The notes under the pieces: generated by a model
What the model was told of the DNA's origin: nothing
Databases searched by the model: none
The model's input: the letters and a program-made list of their open reading frames with translations, nothing else
Position numbers and translations under genes: made by a program
Assembly (NCBI GenBank): GCA_002381945.1
Contig: DFXY01000003.1
Location: forward strand, 1,125 to 30,939
Length of the DNA stretch: 29,815 nt
Direction of reading: 5' to 3'
Source: Bacteriovoracaceae bacterium UBA4096
Lineage (GTDB): Bacteria > Bdellovibrionota > Bacteriovoracia > Bacteriovoracales > Bacteriovoracaceae
Shown here: positions 1-7,782 of the stretch, piece by piece
Numbering within the stretch: the stretch's first letter is position 1
Layout of the letters: each line of letters opens with the position of its first letter

Positions 1-42
1 ATTGATGAAGGGATCAATATCTTTTGGCATATTAGGTTCCAT
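1..42 (-). CDS. 5' end of an unidentified protein (partial)
   Basis: Only the first 14 codons are in the window (MEPNMPKDIDPFIN). The ATG is preceded by a good ribosome-binding site, AAAGGAG, about seven bases upstream. It starts 14 bases after the stop of the 154-residue protein gene on the same strand, so the two are probably co-transcribed. Too little is visible to assign a family. Confidence 0.6.
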   Translation of the reverse strand, partial: MEPNMPKDIDPFIN

Positions 43-56
43 AAAAAACTCCTTTA

Positions 57-521
57 TTAATGAATCGATTCATCGAAGGTTGGAGGTTCATTTGTCATTG
101 TTTTTTGTCTGGCCACATGTCGACCAAGTCTTCCAAAGAAAAGACCTACGACATAAGAAGTAGAAAACATAATACTTGGTCGCTTCTCGGCCTGCTCTTG
201 AAGAAAACTGGTAATAGCATTCATGTCTTTTGATTCTAGTTTTTGGCAGGCCTGTTCCAACCCAGATGCTGCCTCCTGAAAGAACCTGGAGACGTATTTT
301 TCTGGTTCTGTGGCATTGTCTTGCCCTAAACGTTCAACGCCACCTTGCAAACCTTTTACCAAAGCATTTATGTAAGGAGTGAATTCGTCTTGATATTTGG
401 AGACAACGTCGACAATGGGGCCATAAGCTTTTTTCCCGTACTCTTTCAATTTGGTAACTGACACGGGACCATTTGCCCCTTCTGCTTGATCAAAGTTATT
501 ATTTTCGTTGGGATCGATCAT
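57..521 (-). CDS. Hypothetical protein with C-terminal glycine-rich membrane-like segment
   Basis: A 154-residue protein of no recognised family. Residues 1-20 are acidic and Asn-rich. Residues 25-115 look helical and soluble. A short hydrophobic segment around residues 119-133 carries spaced glycines (VVGLFFGRLG), followed by basic residues, which suggests weak membrane association or helix packing. The start is well supported: AAGGAGG lies four bases before the ATG. A second open gene follows 14 bases downstream, so this is probably the first gene of a small operon leaving the window. The overall look recalls small stress-induced envelope proteins that sit beside holin-like membrane proteins, but this is only an impression. 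Confidence 0.7.
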   Translation of the reverse strand: MIDPNENNNFDQAEGANGPVSVTKLKEYGKKAYGPIVDVVSKYQDEFTPYINALVKGLQGGVERLGQDNATEPEKYVSRFFQEAASGLEQACQKLESKDMNAITSFLQEQAEKRPSIMFSTSYVVGLFFGRLGRHVARQKTMTNEPPTFDESIH

Positions 522-579
522 ATTTCCTCCTTAGGAGAATGGAATATGATCAATTCAAGCAAACTTCATACCAGTGCAA

Positions 580-1374
580 TCATTCGCCTGACTTTTTTAA
601 TTCAAACTCCCCGGATAATTTATTACGATTTAGAACTTTACCTGTTAGAAGCGGGTATTTTCTTAAATCCAAGATAATTGACCCAGTCTGAGTTAGCATT
701 AAGAGCAAATTTTCATCACCCGGTACACTTTTGAAAGTTTTATCAGTCAGCTGGAGTAGATTCAGGGTGACATTGTCATAGCTGTCAATAATTTCAAGTT
801 TAGTCTTATCTTTTGATTTATCTTGATTAATCTCAAGAACAACTTTTTCCTCTTCTCCTGTGCGAGTGGGCCCGCTACTTTTTAGTGGTCCTTCAAATCG
901 ACCGATTAGTTTTAGGATACGGGAGTCCTTACCCGAAAGATATGGAAGATTAGTAAAGGAAAGGAAGGTATTCACATCCAGATTGTTAGAGTGAATTTTT
1001 TCGGCCGGACTTTGATCCTTATCAAGACTTCTTGTCTCCTGAGGAAGGCTAGGCCTTACAGTTGTTTTGGAGACTTCTTGTATGATTTTCTTTTCGGGCT
1101 TAACAGTGATATTAATTTTAGCGGGTTCATTCTGAGGGGCCTTGAGAGTCAATTCATCATCAAATATCTCTGTCATTCTGCCATACATTTTATCGGCAGC
1201 TTTAAGTTTGTCTTCAGGGTCAGATGCCTGGGCAAAATTTGTTGCTTCTTCCAGTAAGAATTTCTGAAATAAATTTCCCAATTCACCTGAAGGCTCAGGC
1301 GTTTTTGGGTTTAAAAAAGGATAAGACCCATAGCCTAAAGCAAAGGCAACAATAACCAGAAGAACAGACTTCAC
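580..1374 (-). CDS. Hypothetical protein with N-terminal membrane anchor or signal
   Basis: A 264-residue protein with a hydrophobic N-terminus (residues 1-19, starting MKSVLLVIVAFALGYGSYPF) that should export or anchor it. Residues 25-130 are charged and probably flexible or helical. From about residue 150 the sequence alternates hydrophobic and polar residues as in a beta-rich domain (LKLIGRFEGPLK, KVVLEINQ, GSIILDLRKYP, GKVLNRNKLSGEFEL). No known family is recognised. Its ATG overlaps the stop of the upstream PLP enzyme by four bases (ATGA), so the two are translationally coupled, but their functional link is not evident. Confidence 0.7.
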   Translation of the reverse strand: MKSVLLVIVAFALGYGSYPFLNPKTPEPSGELGNLFQKFLLEEATNFAQASDPEDKLKAADKMYGRMTEIFDDELTLKAPQNEPAKINITVKPEKKIIQEVSKTTVRPSLPQETRSLDKDQSPAEKIHSNNLDVNTFLSFTNLPYLSGKDSRILKLIGRFEGPLKSSGPTRTGEEEKVVLEINQDKSKDKTKLEIIDSYDNVTLNLLQLTDKTFKSVPGDENLLLMLTQTGSIILDLRKYPLLTGKVLNRNKLSGEFELKKSGE

Positions 1375-2534
1375 TTTAAAGCATCCGTTAAGTCATTTAT
1401 CAGGTCTTCAGCATCTTCCAGACCTATTGATAAGCGGAGAGAGAGAGAATTTATTCCCATTTCCTCTCGATCAATAGGACTCAAGTCAGTTCCAAAAAAA
1501 GTTCCGGTAGGGCAAATAATACTTTCCGTTGATCCGAGACTCGCAGTGAGTTGCACTAGCTTTAACTTATGACAAAATTTATCAGCAGATACCGCAACGT
1601 CAGGATCAATTTCAAACGCAATGACTGCTCCCATGTCTTTCATTTGTTTTTGAGCGAGTTCAAAGCCTTTATTATCCGACAGCCCCGGATACCGCACTTT
1701 ACGCACTTTTGGATGAACTCCTAAAAACTGGGCAACTTTTTGGGCCGTCTTTGTTTGCCGCTCATAGCGAAGCATGTACGTTTTGAGTCCTCTTTCAATT
1801 AAATAAGAGGTTTGAGGATCAATCGTGGCCCCAATATAAATACTCATTTCTCTAATTTTCTGTAAGACAGATATTTTTCCGGCCACGGATCCAGCGATTA
1901 CATCCCCATGTCCATTTCCAAATTTAGTTAAACTATGAATCATGACATCAACGTCATATTCAGTATGCTGATGCAGTCCCGCAAAAGTTCCGTCCATACT
2001 GACTAAAATATTATGCTTTTTTGCGATCTTTAGGATTTCATCGATATCAGCTATCTCTAGATTGGGATTAGATGGACTTTCAAAATGGATGAGCTTTGTT
2101 TTTCCTGTTATAATTGCGCCCTCCAAATCCTCGAGATGTGAAAGACTTAAGACCGTATGCTCAATATTATAACGAGGAAGAAACTCGCGGATATACATCC
2201 TTGCGGGTTTATAGAGTTCCCGAAAAGTAATGATGTGGTCTCCGGCCTTTAAGAGCGCCAGGAAAGTCCCCGTCAGTGCCGCAATACCAGATCCCATAAC
2301 AATACAATCTTCCCGGTTCTGAAGTTCCGCTAAAGTCAGCTCAAGCTGGCGAGTTGTCGGGTTTGACACTCGGGTATAAATGAACTGATCCCAATAAGGG
2401 AAATTTTCCGAGGGAGTAAATTTGGCCGAATGATATATTGGTTGCAGAAGAGGCTTATTACCTTCATGCAACTTAATCTCAACAGGATGGTTAAGCTTTG
2501 TATTTATACTCCAATGACGACGATCATTACTCAT
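1371..2534 (-). CDS. Cys/Met-metabolism PLP-dependent enzyme (cystathionine gamma-synthase/lyase family)
   Basis: A 387-residue fold-type I PLP enzyme of the trans-sulfuration family, which joins or splits C-S bonds in cystathionine, homocysteine or methionine metabolism. Diagnostic features: YTRVSNPT (residues 53-60), a phosphate-binding MGSGIAALTGT (80-90), the conserved Asp181 and the PLP lysine in SLTKFGNGHGD (Lys204). The length fits the family (about 380-400). The gene follows an exported protein gene after a nine-base gap with GAGGG before the ATG, and its stop overlaps the next start. The sequence does not separate gamma-synthase, gamma-lyase and O-acetylhomoserine sulfhydrylase activities; the N-terminal 30 residues are divergent, and no symbol is given. 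Confidence 0.9.
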   Translation of the reverse strand: MSNDRRHWSINTKLNHPVEIKLHEGNKPLLQPIYHSAKFTPSENFPYWDQFIYTRVSNPTTRQLELTLAELQNREDCIVMGSGIAALTGTFLALLKAGDHIITFRELYKPARMYIREFLPRYNIEHTVLSLSHLEDLEGAIITGKTKLIHFESPSNPNLEIADIDEILKIAKKHNILVSMDGTFAGLHQHTEYDVDVMIHSLTKFGNGHGDVIAGSVAGKISVLQKIREMSIYIGATIDPQTSYLIERGLKTYMLRYERQTKTAQKVAQFLGVHPKVRKVRYPGLSDNKGFELAQKQMKDMGAVIAFEIDPDVAVSADKFCHKLKLVQLTASLGSTESIICPTGTFFGTDLSPIDREEMGINSLSLRLSIGLEDAEDLINDLTDALK

Positions 2535-2543
2535 GAATCCCTC

Positions 2544-3383
2544 TTAAAATGCGAAGCCCGTATTAGCTCCATATATAATACCTAAATTATCAAAACTATC
2601 TCTTGCTTTCAAATAAAGTCCCCCAACACTTAGCCCAAATAACAGGCCAGATTGATCCAGCCAATTAATCGAGAATTCAGCACGAGAGACTAGACCTAGA
2701 TCAGAGTCAAATGAAGTGCCACCCATCAGATCAATCTTTCCAAACAAGGAGTCTGTATCGTAATCACCTATGACAATAGATGGTCCTGCCAACCAGTAGA
2801 CTCCTTCAAAACGTTTCTTTTCGTTAACTAAATAATGACCTGATTCAACAGCAAAACCCATTTTAAGCGTTTGGTCTTTATCCAGACGTTCTTCTAAAAA
2901 ACTATAGCGTAAACCTATCAGGCCGCCACTTCGATGAGTTCCCAAGAACGGATTCCACTGAGTTGTAAGCAACTGATGAATTTTTAAATTCTCATCCCCT
3001 TTAATGATGTCATGGATGAGCACCGGAAGATAAGGGATCCAGGCCACAATAACGACTAATCCAATGACAGCAAAGATGATTAGAGCAGCCTCATCTCCGC
3101 TACTTGAATTGGCGAGCACGTTCGTGCTCAAATCAATGCTATCCAAAAATGATGAACTCGTTTCTTCAGGCTCAGACTTAAGTTCATTTTCTTCTTTATC
3201 TTTATCATCTTTCTTAGCATCAGCTTGAGCTACAATAACTTTCTGTGCCTTAACTTGCTCTAGAATTGAATGAAACACTTCAGGAGAGACTTGTTTAATG
3301 GTCAAACGATTTGAGACGGCGAAGGCCGGTAGTGAATGACACAGCAAGACACCAGAGAGCAGTAGACCTAAAAATTGTTTCAT
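2544..3383 (-). CDS. Exported hypothetical protein with acidic linker and possible outer-membrane domain
   Basis: A 279-residue protein with a classic signal peptide (MKQFLGLLLSGVLLCHSLPAFA, cut near residue 22). A strongly charged Lys/Asp/Glu linker occupies residues 56-77. A very hydrophobic segment spans about 98-127 (IIFAVIGLVVIVAWI inside it). The C-terminal 140 residues alternate glycine, aromatic and polar residues in short strands, and the last residue is Phe, as in many outer-membrane barrels. A helix plus barrel-like strands is an unusual mixture; the segment may be an inner-membrane anchor or a buried strand pair. No strong ribosome-binding site precedes the ATG. Family not recognised. 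Confidence 0.7.
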   Translation of the reverse strand: MKQFLGLLLSGVLLCHSLPAFAVSNRLTIKQVSPEVFHSILEQVKAQKVIVAQADAKKDDKDKEENELKSEPEETSSSFLDSIDLSTNVLANSSSGDEAALIIFAVIGLVVIVAWIPYLPVLIHDIIKGDENLKIHQLLTTQWNPFLGTHRSGGLIGLRYSFLEERLDKDQTLKMGFAVESGHYLVNEKKRFEGVYWLAGPSIVIGDYDTDSLFGKIDLMGGTSFDSDLGLVSRAEFSINWLDQSGLLFGLSVGGLYLKARDSFDNLGIIYGANTGFAF

Positions 3384-3404
3384 GATTTATCTAAACAAAT
3401 TATC

Positions 3405-3761
3405 TTAATTACTGCAAATTCCAAATCTTTTTTTTTCCTCTTCACTATAACCATAATCCACAGTAATTTCTGACCCTTTCATGATCATTTTCTTAGCTCT
3501 AACTTTTAGAATTTTCTTTTTAAAATCAAAGTCAAATTCACTATTGGGATCATCAGAATGATTATAAAGAGAACCATTCCCAAGAGCTATTGCTGCAGTA
3601 TTGGTACTATATTCATAGATATAGCTCTCCAAGGAGCCATGGACATCATTCAAATCCATCAGAATTAAATGACACGCCTCAATTAATTCATTCTTTTTTA
3701 TATCGGCCGCAGCAAAAACGCCTCTGCCCTTTAAACGAGTATCCTTAACGAATGTCTTCAT
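3405..3761 (-). CDS. Small stand-alone SET-domain protein (putative lysine methyltransferase)
   Basis: A 118-residue protein consisting almost only of a SET domain, which transfers a methyl group from S-adenosylmethionine to lysine side chains. The hallmark motifs are present in order: GRGVFA (12-17), the SAM/active-site stretch GNGSLYNHSDDPN (61-73) and EITVDYGY (98-105) with the catalytic-type tyrosine (Tyr103). No signal peptide is visible, so it should act in the cytoplasm. Its start lies inside the end of the upstream metzincin-like gene (17-base overlap), which implies coupled translation. The target is unknown; in other bacteria such enzymes modify ribosomal or chromatin-like proteins or host proteins. 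Confidence 0.9.
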   Translation of the reverse strand: MKTFVKDTRLKGRGVFAAADIKKNELIEACHLILMDLNDVHGSLESYIYEYSTNTAAIALGNGSLYNHSDDPNSEFDFDFKKKILKVRAKKMIMKGSEITVDYGYSEEEKKRFGICSN

Positions 3762-4338
3762 CTAACTCCCGGGCCATTTCTTTCACAATATATCCTATTG
3801 CATAGGGTACGCTATACTTCCTATTATCGTTTTTTTTCCTTTCATGTCCAAATCCTAATTTATGTAACCATTCATGAGTTAAATGAGAAGCAACTTCAGC
3901 CGGAGTATGACGATTAAAGTACTTAGTGTTCATCCAGATTTTCTGAGTAAATGGATTTGTGTATCCCATTACGATAGAGTTATTATTAGTGTAAAGTTCT
4001 ACAACAACATCCATTGCATTATTTTTAACAGGATAAAGCTTTTCCACTCCATTTAGAATTCGTTTGTAAATCTGATAATTGGAAAGACCTCGATTGTGAG
4101 CAAACTGATATCTCCTGTTATAACGATGAAGCAGAATTTTTCGCTTAAATTCAGGAGAAGCAAATACTTCCCGAAGCAATTCAACTGCTTCAATTAGCTT
4201 TTCTTCTTTTACAGGTCCCATCCTTGAAGTTTCTATATTGAAATCGAATGTATAAGCTTCAACAGGAACAAAGGCCCTTACATTTGAAAGATTCAAAGCT
4301 AAAACTAAAAACAGAAAGAGGATTTTAAAAGCTTGCAT
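3745..4338 (-). CDS. Exported metzincin-like metalloprotease
   Basis: A 197-residue protein with a signal peptide (residues 1-22, cleavage near RAFVPV) and a zinc site of metzincin form: HEWLHKLGFGH, His155, Glu156, His159, Gly162 and His165 (HExxHxxGxxH). Family knowledge says three His bind zinc and Glu activates water. The expected Met-turn methionine is not evident: the conserved stretch after the site is YSVPYAIG (175-182). It is clearly a paralogue of the lipoprotein at 12457-13104, with shared blocks SNYQIY, WMNTKYFN, HEW-HKLGF and SVPYA-G. The gene has a strong AAAGGAG site, which lies in a possible hairpin, and overlaps the SET-domain gene by 17 bases. Substrate unknown. Confidence 0.85.
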   Translation of the reverse strand: MQAFKILFLFLVLALNLSNVRAFVPVEAYTFDFNIETSRMGPVKEEKLIEAVELLREVFASPEFKRKILLHRYNRRYQFAHNRGLSNYQIYKRILNGVEKLYPVKNNAMDVVVELYTNNNSIVMGYTNPFTQKIWMNTKYFNRHTPAEVASHLTHEWLHKLGFGHERKKNDNRKYSVPYAIGYIVKEMARELDEDIR

Positions 4339-4342
4339 AATC

Positions 4343-4361
4343 AGCTCCTTTTGATGGAGCT
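4343..4361 (-). promoter_or_regulatory. Hairpin that could mask the ribosome-binding site of the metzincin-like gene
   Basis: In the minus-strand transcript AGCUCC and GGAGCU form a perfect six-base stem around a seven-base loop (AUCAAAA). The 3' arm contains the GGAG of the Shine-Dalgarno sequence, six bases from the ATG at 4338. A stem of this size could tune translation, but it is short and may be chance. Confidence 0.3.
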
Positions 4362-4694
4362 AGCATGACATAGAAAAATTAAAATTGGTTGCTTTATGGC
4401 ACCATTTGCTTTGCAGAAGCATTGAACAAGCAGTAATACCATTTTTCGACATGTGTCTCTTACATCTTTAACGTGGATTTGATTTCGCAAAGTAGTGACT
4501 CAAAATTCTTGCAATAGAATGGGAAAACATGGCAGGCTTAGTGAAAATTTTTGTCAAAAAAAAAGCGGCCATCCGAAGATGGCCGACTTTTTATTCAGTT
4601 TGGTTATCAGTTTCGATTTTACTCTTAACTGTTTCATCTGAACAATCTCATCATATAAAAAGCAAAACTTTTTGAAAACAACAGAGATCTTATT
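4362..4694. other. Intergenic region with one terminator and no gene
   Basis: Together with the leader of the metzincin-like gene, about 356 bases separate its start (4338) from the stop of the response-regulator gene (4695). The right part holds the terminator at 4556-4592. The remainder (4362-4555) should carry the promoter of the metzincin-SET unit, but no box stands out clearly. No convincing reading frame, RNA gene or long repeat was seen. Confidence 0.5.
4556..4592 (-). terminator. Rho-independent terminator of the orphan response-regulator gene
   Basis: A perfect eight-base stem CGGCCATC/GATGGCCG (4566-4573 and 4578-4585) with a CGAA loop. Read on the minus strand it is followed by a run of nine T, about 105 bases after the response-regulator stop. 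The plus-strand side also has five T, so it could work both ways, but no plus-strand gene ends here. Confidence 0.8.
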
Positions 4695-5336
4695 TTATCC
4701 GCAAGATTCCATAGAAATTAACTTATATCCTAATCCCCTGACTGACTTAATTTGCAAGGCCTCACCTGCAGCATGCTTAAGCTTTTTTCTTAATGACAGC
4801 ATTCGTTCATCGGTGATGAGTTTATCAGGCGTGACAATTTTCCCGGCCTTTCGTGTAAGGATAATCAGGATTTCCAATTCGTTCTTCCCTACTGAAATGA
4901 TTTTATCTTTCACATAGACCATACTTCTTGCGACATCAATTCGAAGATCTCCGAAGACTAGCGGTCTGGTGGTCAATCGCTTCCGCTCAAGTTGTCTATT
5001 AATAATCATACGTAATTCTGACATACCAAAGGGTTTAAGGATGTAATCATCCATCCCAGAATTCATTCCTTCCAGCATTCCCAATTCTTCATAACATTCT
5101 CCCATGACGACTAAAGAAGTTTGAGTGCCATATTTTTTCACCTCTTGGCAAAAATAGATACTCTCGCCATTTGTTAGAAAATCAATCAAGATTAACTGAA
5201 AATTTATTTCTTCCATCAACTTTAAGGCATGAGTCGTATTAGCAGCACATTCAACCGTGAATCCGCTGAAAGTAAGGCTATAATTGAGTATTCGGGATAA
5301 TTGTAAATCTTTACTGATAATCAAAATCTTAGTCAC
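4695..5336 (-). CDS. Degenerate OmpR-type response regulator
   Basis: A 213-residue protein with an N-terminal receiver (1-112) and a C-terminal winged-helix-like domain (125-210). The phosphoacceptor position is kept (Asp52) and so is the lysine in LKPFG (Lys101), but the acidic pair near residues 8-9 is Ser-Lys and the Ser/Thr switch position is Gly79. The DNA-binding half matches the intact regulator at 13451-14125 (GKNELEILIIL, IKSVRGLGYKL) but lacks about 13 residues just before the recognition helix. It starts with GTG, with AAGGAG six bases upstream. No kinase gene is adjacent. It may be a phosphorylation-independent regulator or may no longer bind DNA normally. Confidence 0.85.
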   Translation of the reverse strand: MTKILIISKDLQLSRILNYSLTFSGFTVECAANTTHALKLMEEINFQLILIDFLTNGESIYFCQEVKKYGTQTSLVVMGECYEELGMLEGMNSGMDDYILKPFGMSELRMIINRQLERKRLTTRPLVFGDLRIDVARSMVYVKDKIISVGKNELEILIILTRKAGKIVTPDKLITDERMLSLRKKLKHAAGEALQIKSVRGLGYKLISMESCG

Positions 5337-5451
5337 GGCCTACTCCTTGTTTTTAAATGAGGATGCCACAATCATGAGTTTGATAAAACCATGGAATTAA
5401 ACTCCAAAGAATTCATTCCATACTCTTTCAACGATTGTCTCTTCCTCTCAC

Positions 5452-5712
5452 TTAGTCCCAGGGATCAATGCTTTTCTGAGGTATTTCTTCCACCTCATCT
5501 TTCCAGACATCTGCATTTTTCAATTGGTAGTCATGAAACGCTTTTTCCAGTCCCCCCAGCACTTCAGCTGAAGTTTCCAGCAAAGCCTTCGCCTTTGGAT
5601 CTTGAAAGAGATAAATCTCACTTCGACACAAAGACTTCAGGGAAGAAAGAATGTCTTCGATGTTTCGGGCATGTTCTACTTGGCTATGAGAAGGTATTTG
5701 TAAAAATTCCAT
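5452..5712 (-). CDS. Small hypothetical protein
   Basis: An 86-residue, charged, mostly helical soluble protein of unknown family (begins MEFLQIPSHSQ, ends SIDPWD). The frame stays open upstream to a TTG at 5793, which would add 27 residues, but that TTG has its GGAG too close. The ATG at 5712 is preferred, though it has only a weak AGG upstream. There is no signal peptide or membrane segment. It is divergent from the lipoprotein gene at 5874 and isolated from the response-regulator gene. It could be spurious, but the composition is protein-like. Confidence 0.45.
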   Translation of the reverse strand: MEFLQIPSHSQVEHARNIEDILSSLKSLCRSEIYLFQDPKAKALLETSAEVLGGLEKAFHDYQLKNADVWKDEVEEIPQKSIDPWD

Positions 5713-5873
5713 GGGCCTATTTAACTTAAAGCTGATGGAACTTGGAATCTGCAAGGAGTTAAAACAGATGCAAGTGCTTTGCTGAAGATTCAAAGCTCCA
5801 TATTATGGTCTCATTATTGCTGATCAATTACCAACTTAAGTGGATCGATGATCTTAACATCATGGAGGATCAA

Positions 5874-6623
5874 ATGAAAAAAATCGGATTAACAGGAATG
5901 CTCATGCTTACGATGTCACTGGTAAGTTGTACGATGTTCAAAAAGAATGAACCTCAACCACAGACTGCTGCAACAAGTACTCCAGAAAGCACTGGTGTAC
6001 AGTCAGAAAACATTAACCAGGAAGCATTAGCGAAGGCCACGAGTTTAACAAGTGGATGGCCCGATAGCTCAATTGCCGCTGCCAAAGACATGATTGCCAA
6101 ATATGGTGATCCGCAAGAGACGACCTCTGACTCACTCATCTGGAGGAATGTTGCCCCATTTAAGAAAATTGTGGTTCATAAAGAGGTCTATTCTCACCGT
6201 TTCCCTCTTCTTCATCAGAATGCACTGGAACACATAGTGGATTATAAAGCTCCAGTCGGAAAGGTTGACGATGTTTGGAATTACAATGGATCAGTTGTCC
6301 TTAACCGAACAAGAGGTGAAATGTCCTCATTTGCCGATAATGAGGCCATGAATATTCTATCTCTGAACCTCGCGCACCGTGTTCTCACAGGTAATATGTC
6401 GGCCGATGCTGCAAGAATTACTTATGGTAAAGAGACGATGGATTTTCTAAATGGTAAAAAGACCGCGAACACTTCCGTACTAAATTTTGGTAATCAGTTC
6501 AATACCGCAGATGCAGGTGAGTCTATTGTGAATAAGATTCGTTGGATTGGTGATCCTGCTCAAAGAAGGCCAGCTGAGCAGAGAAGAATGAATTTAAAAC
6601 AAGCTCAGGAAGAGAAGAAGTAA
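5874..6623 (+). CDS. Lipoprotein of unknown function
   Basis: A 249-residue lipoprotein: a short signal peptide ends in a lipobox LVSC (Cys19), then a Gln/Thr/Ser-rich linker to about residue 50. The mature part (60-249) is soluble, with conserved-looking stretches such as WPDSSIAAAKDMIAKYGDP and WNYNGSVVLNRTRGE. The start was set at 5874 because GGAGG lies five bases upstream and the signal peptide begins exactly there; a longer frame from 5805 adds 23 unlikely residues. It is a single gene followed at once by a strong terminator. No family is recognised. Confidence 0.8.
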   Translation: MKKIGLTGMLMLTMSLVSCTMFKKNEPQPQTAATSTPESTGVQSENINQEALAKATSLTSGWPDSSIAAAKDMIAKYGDPQETTSDSLIWRNVAPFKKIVVHKEVYSHRFPLLHQNALEHIVDYKAPVGKVDDVWNYNGSVVLNRTRGEMSSFADNEAMNILSLNLAHRVLTGNMSADAARITYGKETMDFLNGKKTANTSVLNFGNQFNTADAGESIVNKIRWIGDPAQRRPAEQRRMNLKQAQEEKK

Positions 6624-6633
6624 TTCTTATAGG

Positions 6634-6664
6634 GGCCTCTCTCCGGAGAGGCCTTTTATTTCTT
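6634..6664 (+). terminator. Rho-independent terminator after the lipoprotein gene
   Basis: A perfect eight-base stem GGCCTCTC/GAGAGGCC (6634-6641 and 6646-6653) with a TCCG loop, followed by TTTTATTTCTT. It lies ten bases after the lipoprotein stop and abuts the convergent thioesterase gene, whose stop codon falls in the T-tract. Confidence 0.85.
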
Positions 6665-7090
6665 AGAACGATCTGTTACCAGCATTGTGATCCTTCCAGA
6701 AGAAACCAGCTTCCCTTTTTGATTTGAAATATCCACGTCCCAAATCTGGGTCGTTTTGCCAATGTGTATGGCCTTTGATCGTGCCGTCAGCTTATCCCCC
6801 GGAAGCGCGATTGAAATATGATTAGCATTTACTTGAATGCCGAAAGAATTTTGTTTGGCGAGATCAATATATAAACAGGAGCTAATACTGCCCATCGTTT
6901 CAATAAGGACTAATGAAACGCCTCCGTTCATGATATTTCCCGGCCGCAGATGTCTGGAGTCAACAGTTAGTACTCCTATAACAAAATCCTCACCTACTTC
7001 CTGGATCTCGATACCAAATGATTCAGGAAGCTGATCTTTCATAAAAACATTCTGAATCTGTTCTAATGAAGGCCTACTCTTTGGGTCCAT
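6656..7090 (-). CDS. Hotdog-fold thioesterase (PaaI/MenI-like)
   Basis: A 144-residue acyl-CoA thioesterase-like protein of the hotdog fold; relatives hydrolyse aromatic or other acyl-CoA esters in the cytoplasm. The pattern matches MenI/EntH/PaaI enzymes: RHLRPGNIMNGGVSLVLIET (the substrate-loop and catalytic region), then INxNH-like VNANHI, the core PGDKLTARSKAIHIGKTTQIW, and a final strand pair. The start at 7090 is chosen because GTGGAG lies just upstream; an in-frame ATG at 7117 would add nine residues without a site. No menaquinone or phenylacetate genes are nearby, so the substrate is open. Confidence 0.85.
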   Translation of the reverse strand: MDPKSRPSLEQIQNVFMKDQLPESFGIEIQEVGEDFVIGVLTVDSRHLRPGNIMNGGVSLVLIETMGSISSCLYIDLAKQNSFGIQVNANHISIALPGDKLTARSKAIHIGKTTQIWDVDISNQKGKLVSSGRITMLVTDRSKK

Positions 7091-7156
7091 AAATACTCCA
7101 CGGCTTGATTTAAACATTTAACAATCATTAAATGATTTAAACTAAAAAGGAGTCTT

Positions 7157-7648
7157 ATGGGAACTATATTCACTTTAAAAACTTCTTCCTTTGACCCAAA
7201 AAAGCCTTTGCCGAACAAATACGTATTCAATGATTCCGGATGTAGTGGGGAAAATATCTCACCTGCACTTGAATGGTCTGGGGCCCCGTCTGAAACAAAA
7301 AGTTTCGCCGTAACTGTTTTTGATCCGGATGCCCCAACAGGTCATGGCTGGTGGCATTGGACTGTGGTTAATATCCCTGCAAATATAAACAGACTTGAAG
7401 AAGGTGCTTCCAATGATCATCGACTCCCATCAGGCGTAATTGAAGGTAAAACGGACTATGGTCAGATTGGTTACGGCGGGGCCTGTCCTCCTACAGGTGA
7501 TAAGGCACATCGTTACGTCTTTACGGTCTATGCTTTAAAATCCGAGAAGATGAACATCAATCCAAAAACTTCAGGAACCGTACTAAAAGAAAGTCTGGAT
7601 GCGGAATCATTGGCGAAAGCGAGTTTTACTGTCGAATATAGTCGTTAA
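7157..7648 (+). CDS. PEBP family protein (YbhB/YbcL type)
   Basis: A 163-residue protein of the phosphatidylethanolamine-binding (Raf kinase inhibitor-like) family, cytoplasmic since no signal is seen. Family motifs: NISPALEWSGAP (33-44), DPDAPT (56-61) followed by GHGWWHWTVVNIP, and YGGACPPTGDKAHRYVFTVYAL, which form the anion/ligand pocket. The bacterial function is not established. AGGAG lies six bases before the ATG. It is divergent from the thioesterase gene. Its stop codon TAA is inside the target duplication of the insertion sequence that follows, so the coding part is intact. Confidence 0.92.
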   Translation: MGTIFTLKTSSFDPKKPLPNKYVFNDSGCSGENISPALEWSGAPSETKSFAVTVFDPDAPTGHGWWHWTVVNIPANINRLEEGASNDHRLPSGVIEGKTDYGQIGYGGACPPTGDKAHRYVFTVYALKSEKMNINPKTSGTVLKESLDAESLAKASFTVEYSR

Positions 7649-7654
7649 TTTTTA
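7645..7654. repeat. Left target-site duplication
   Basis: TTAATTTTTA, identical to the copy at 8694-8703. It contains the TAA stop of the PEBP gene. Confidence 0.8.
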
Positions 7655-7655
7655 T

Positions 7656-7679
7656 AAACTGCCCTACTTAATTGGTGTT
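7656..7679 (+). repeat. Left terminal inverted repeat of the insertion sequence
   Basis: AAACTGCCC at the outer end and ATTGGTGTT at the inner end, both matched exactly by the complement of 8670-8693. Five mismatches fall in the middle. Confidence 0.88.
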
Positions 7680-7692
7680 GAAAAAAGAATTT

Positions 7693-7721
7693 TTGACTAC
7701 TCTGGGTAGGTCATTTATTTT
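7693..7721 (+). promoter_or_regulatory. Candidate promoter of the transposase gene
   Basis: TTGACT and TATTTT separated by 17 bases, inside the insertion sequence and about 60 bases before the transposase start. This matches the sigma-70 layout; the -10 box is weak. Confidence 0.4.
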
Positions 7722-7782
7722 TCTGAATGCGTCACACACTTTTAACTTCGAGCGGTTACGATTTTATAAGTAGGATCTCTTT

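Noticed and set aside
5337..5350. Similar leader CAAGGAGTAGG before the degenerate regulator and the DUF4383 gene (27361-27371)
   Set aside because: The match is mostly the Shine-Dalgarno sequence itself; no wider shared leader was found.
5391..5729. Plus-strand frame of 112 codons
   Set aside because: It is antisense to the small hypothetical gene, has no ribosome-binding site and an unprotein-like composition; the minus-strand frame is preferred, itself with modest confidence.
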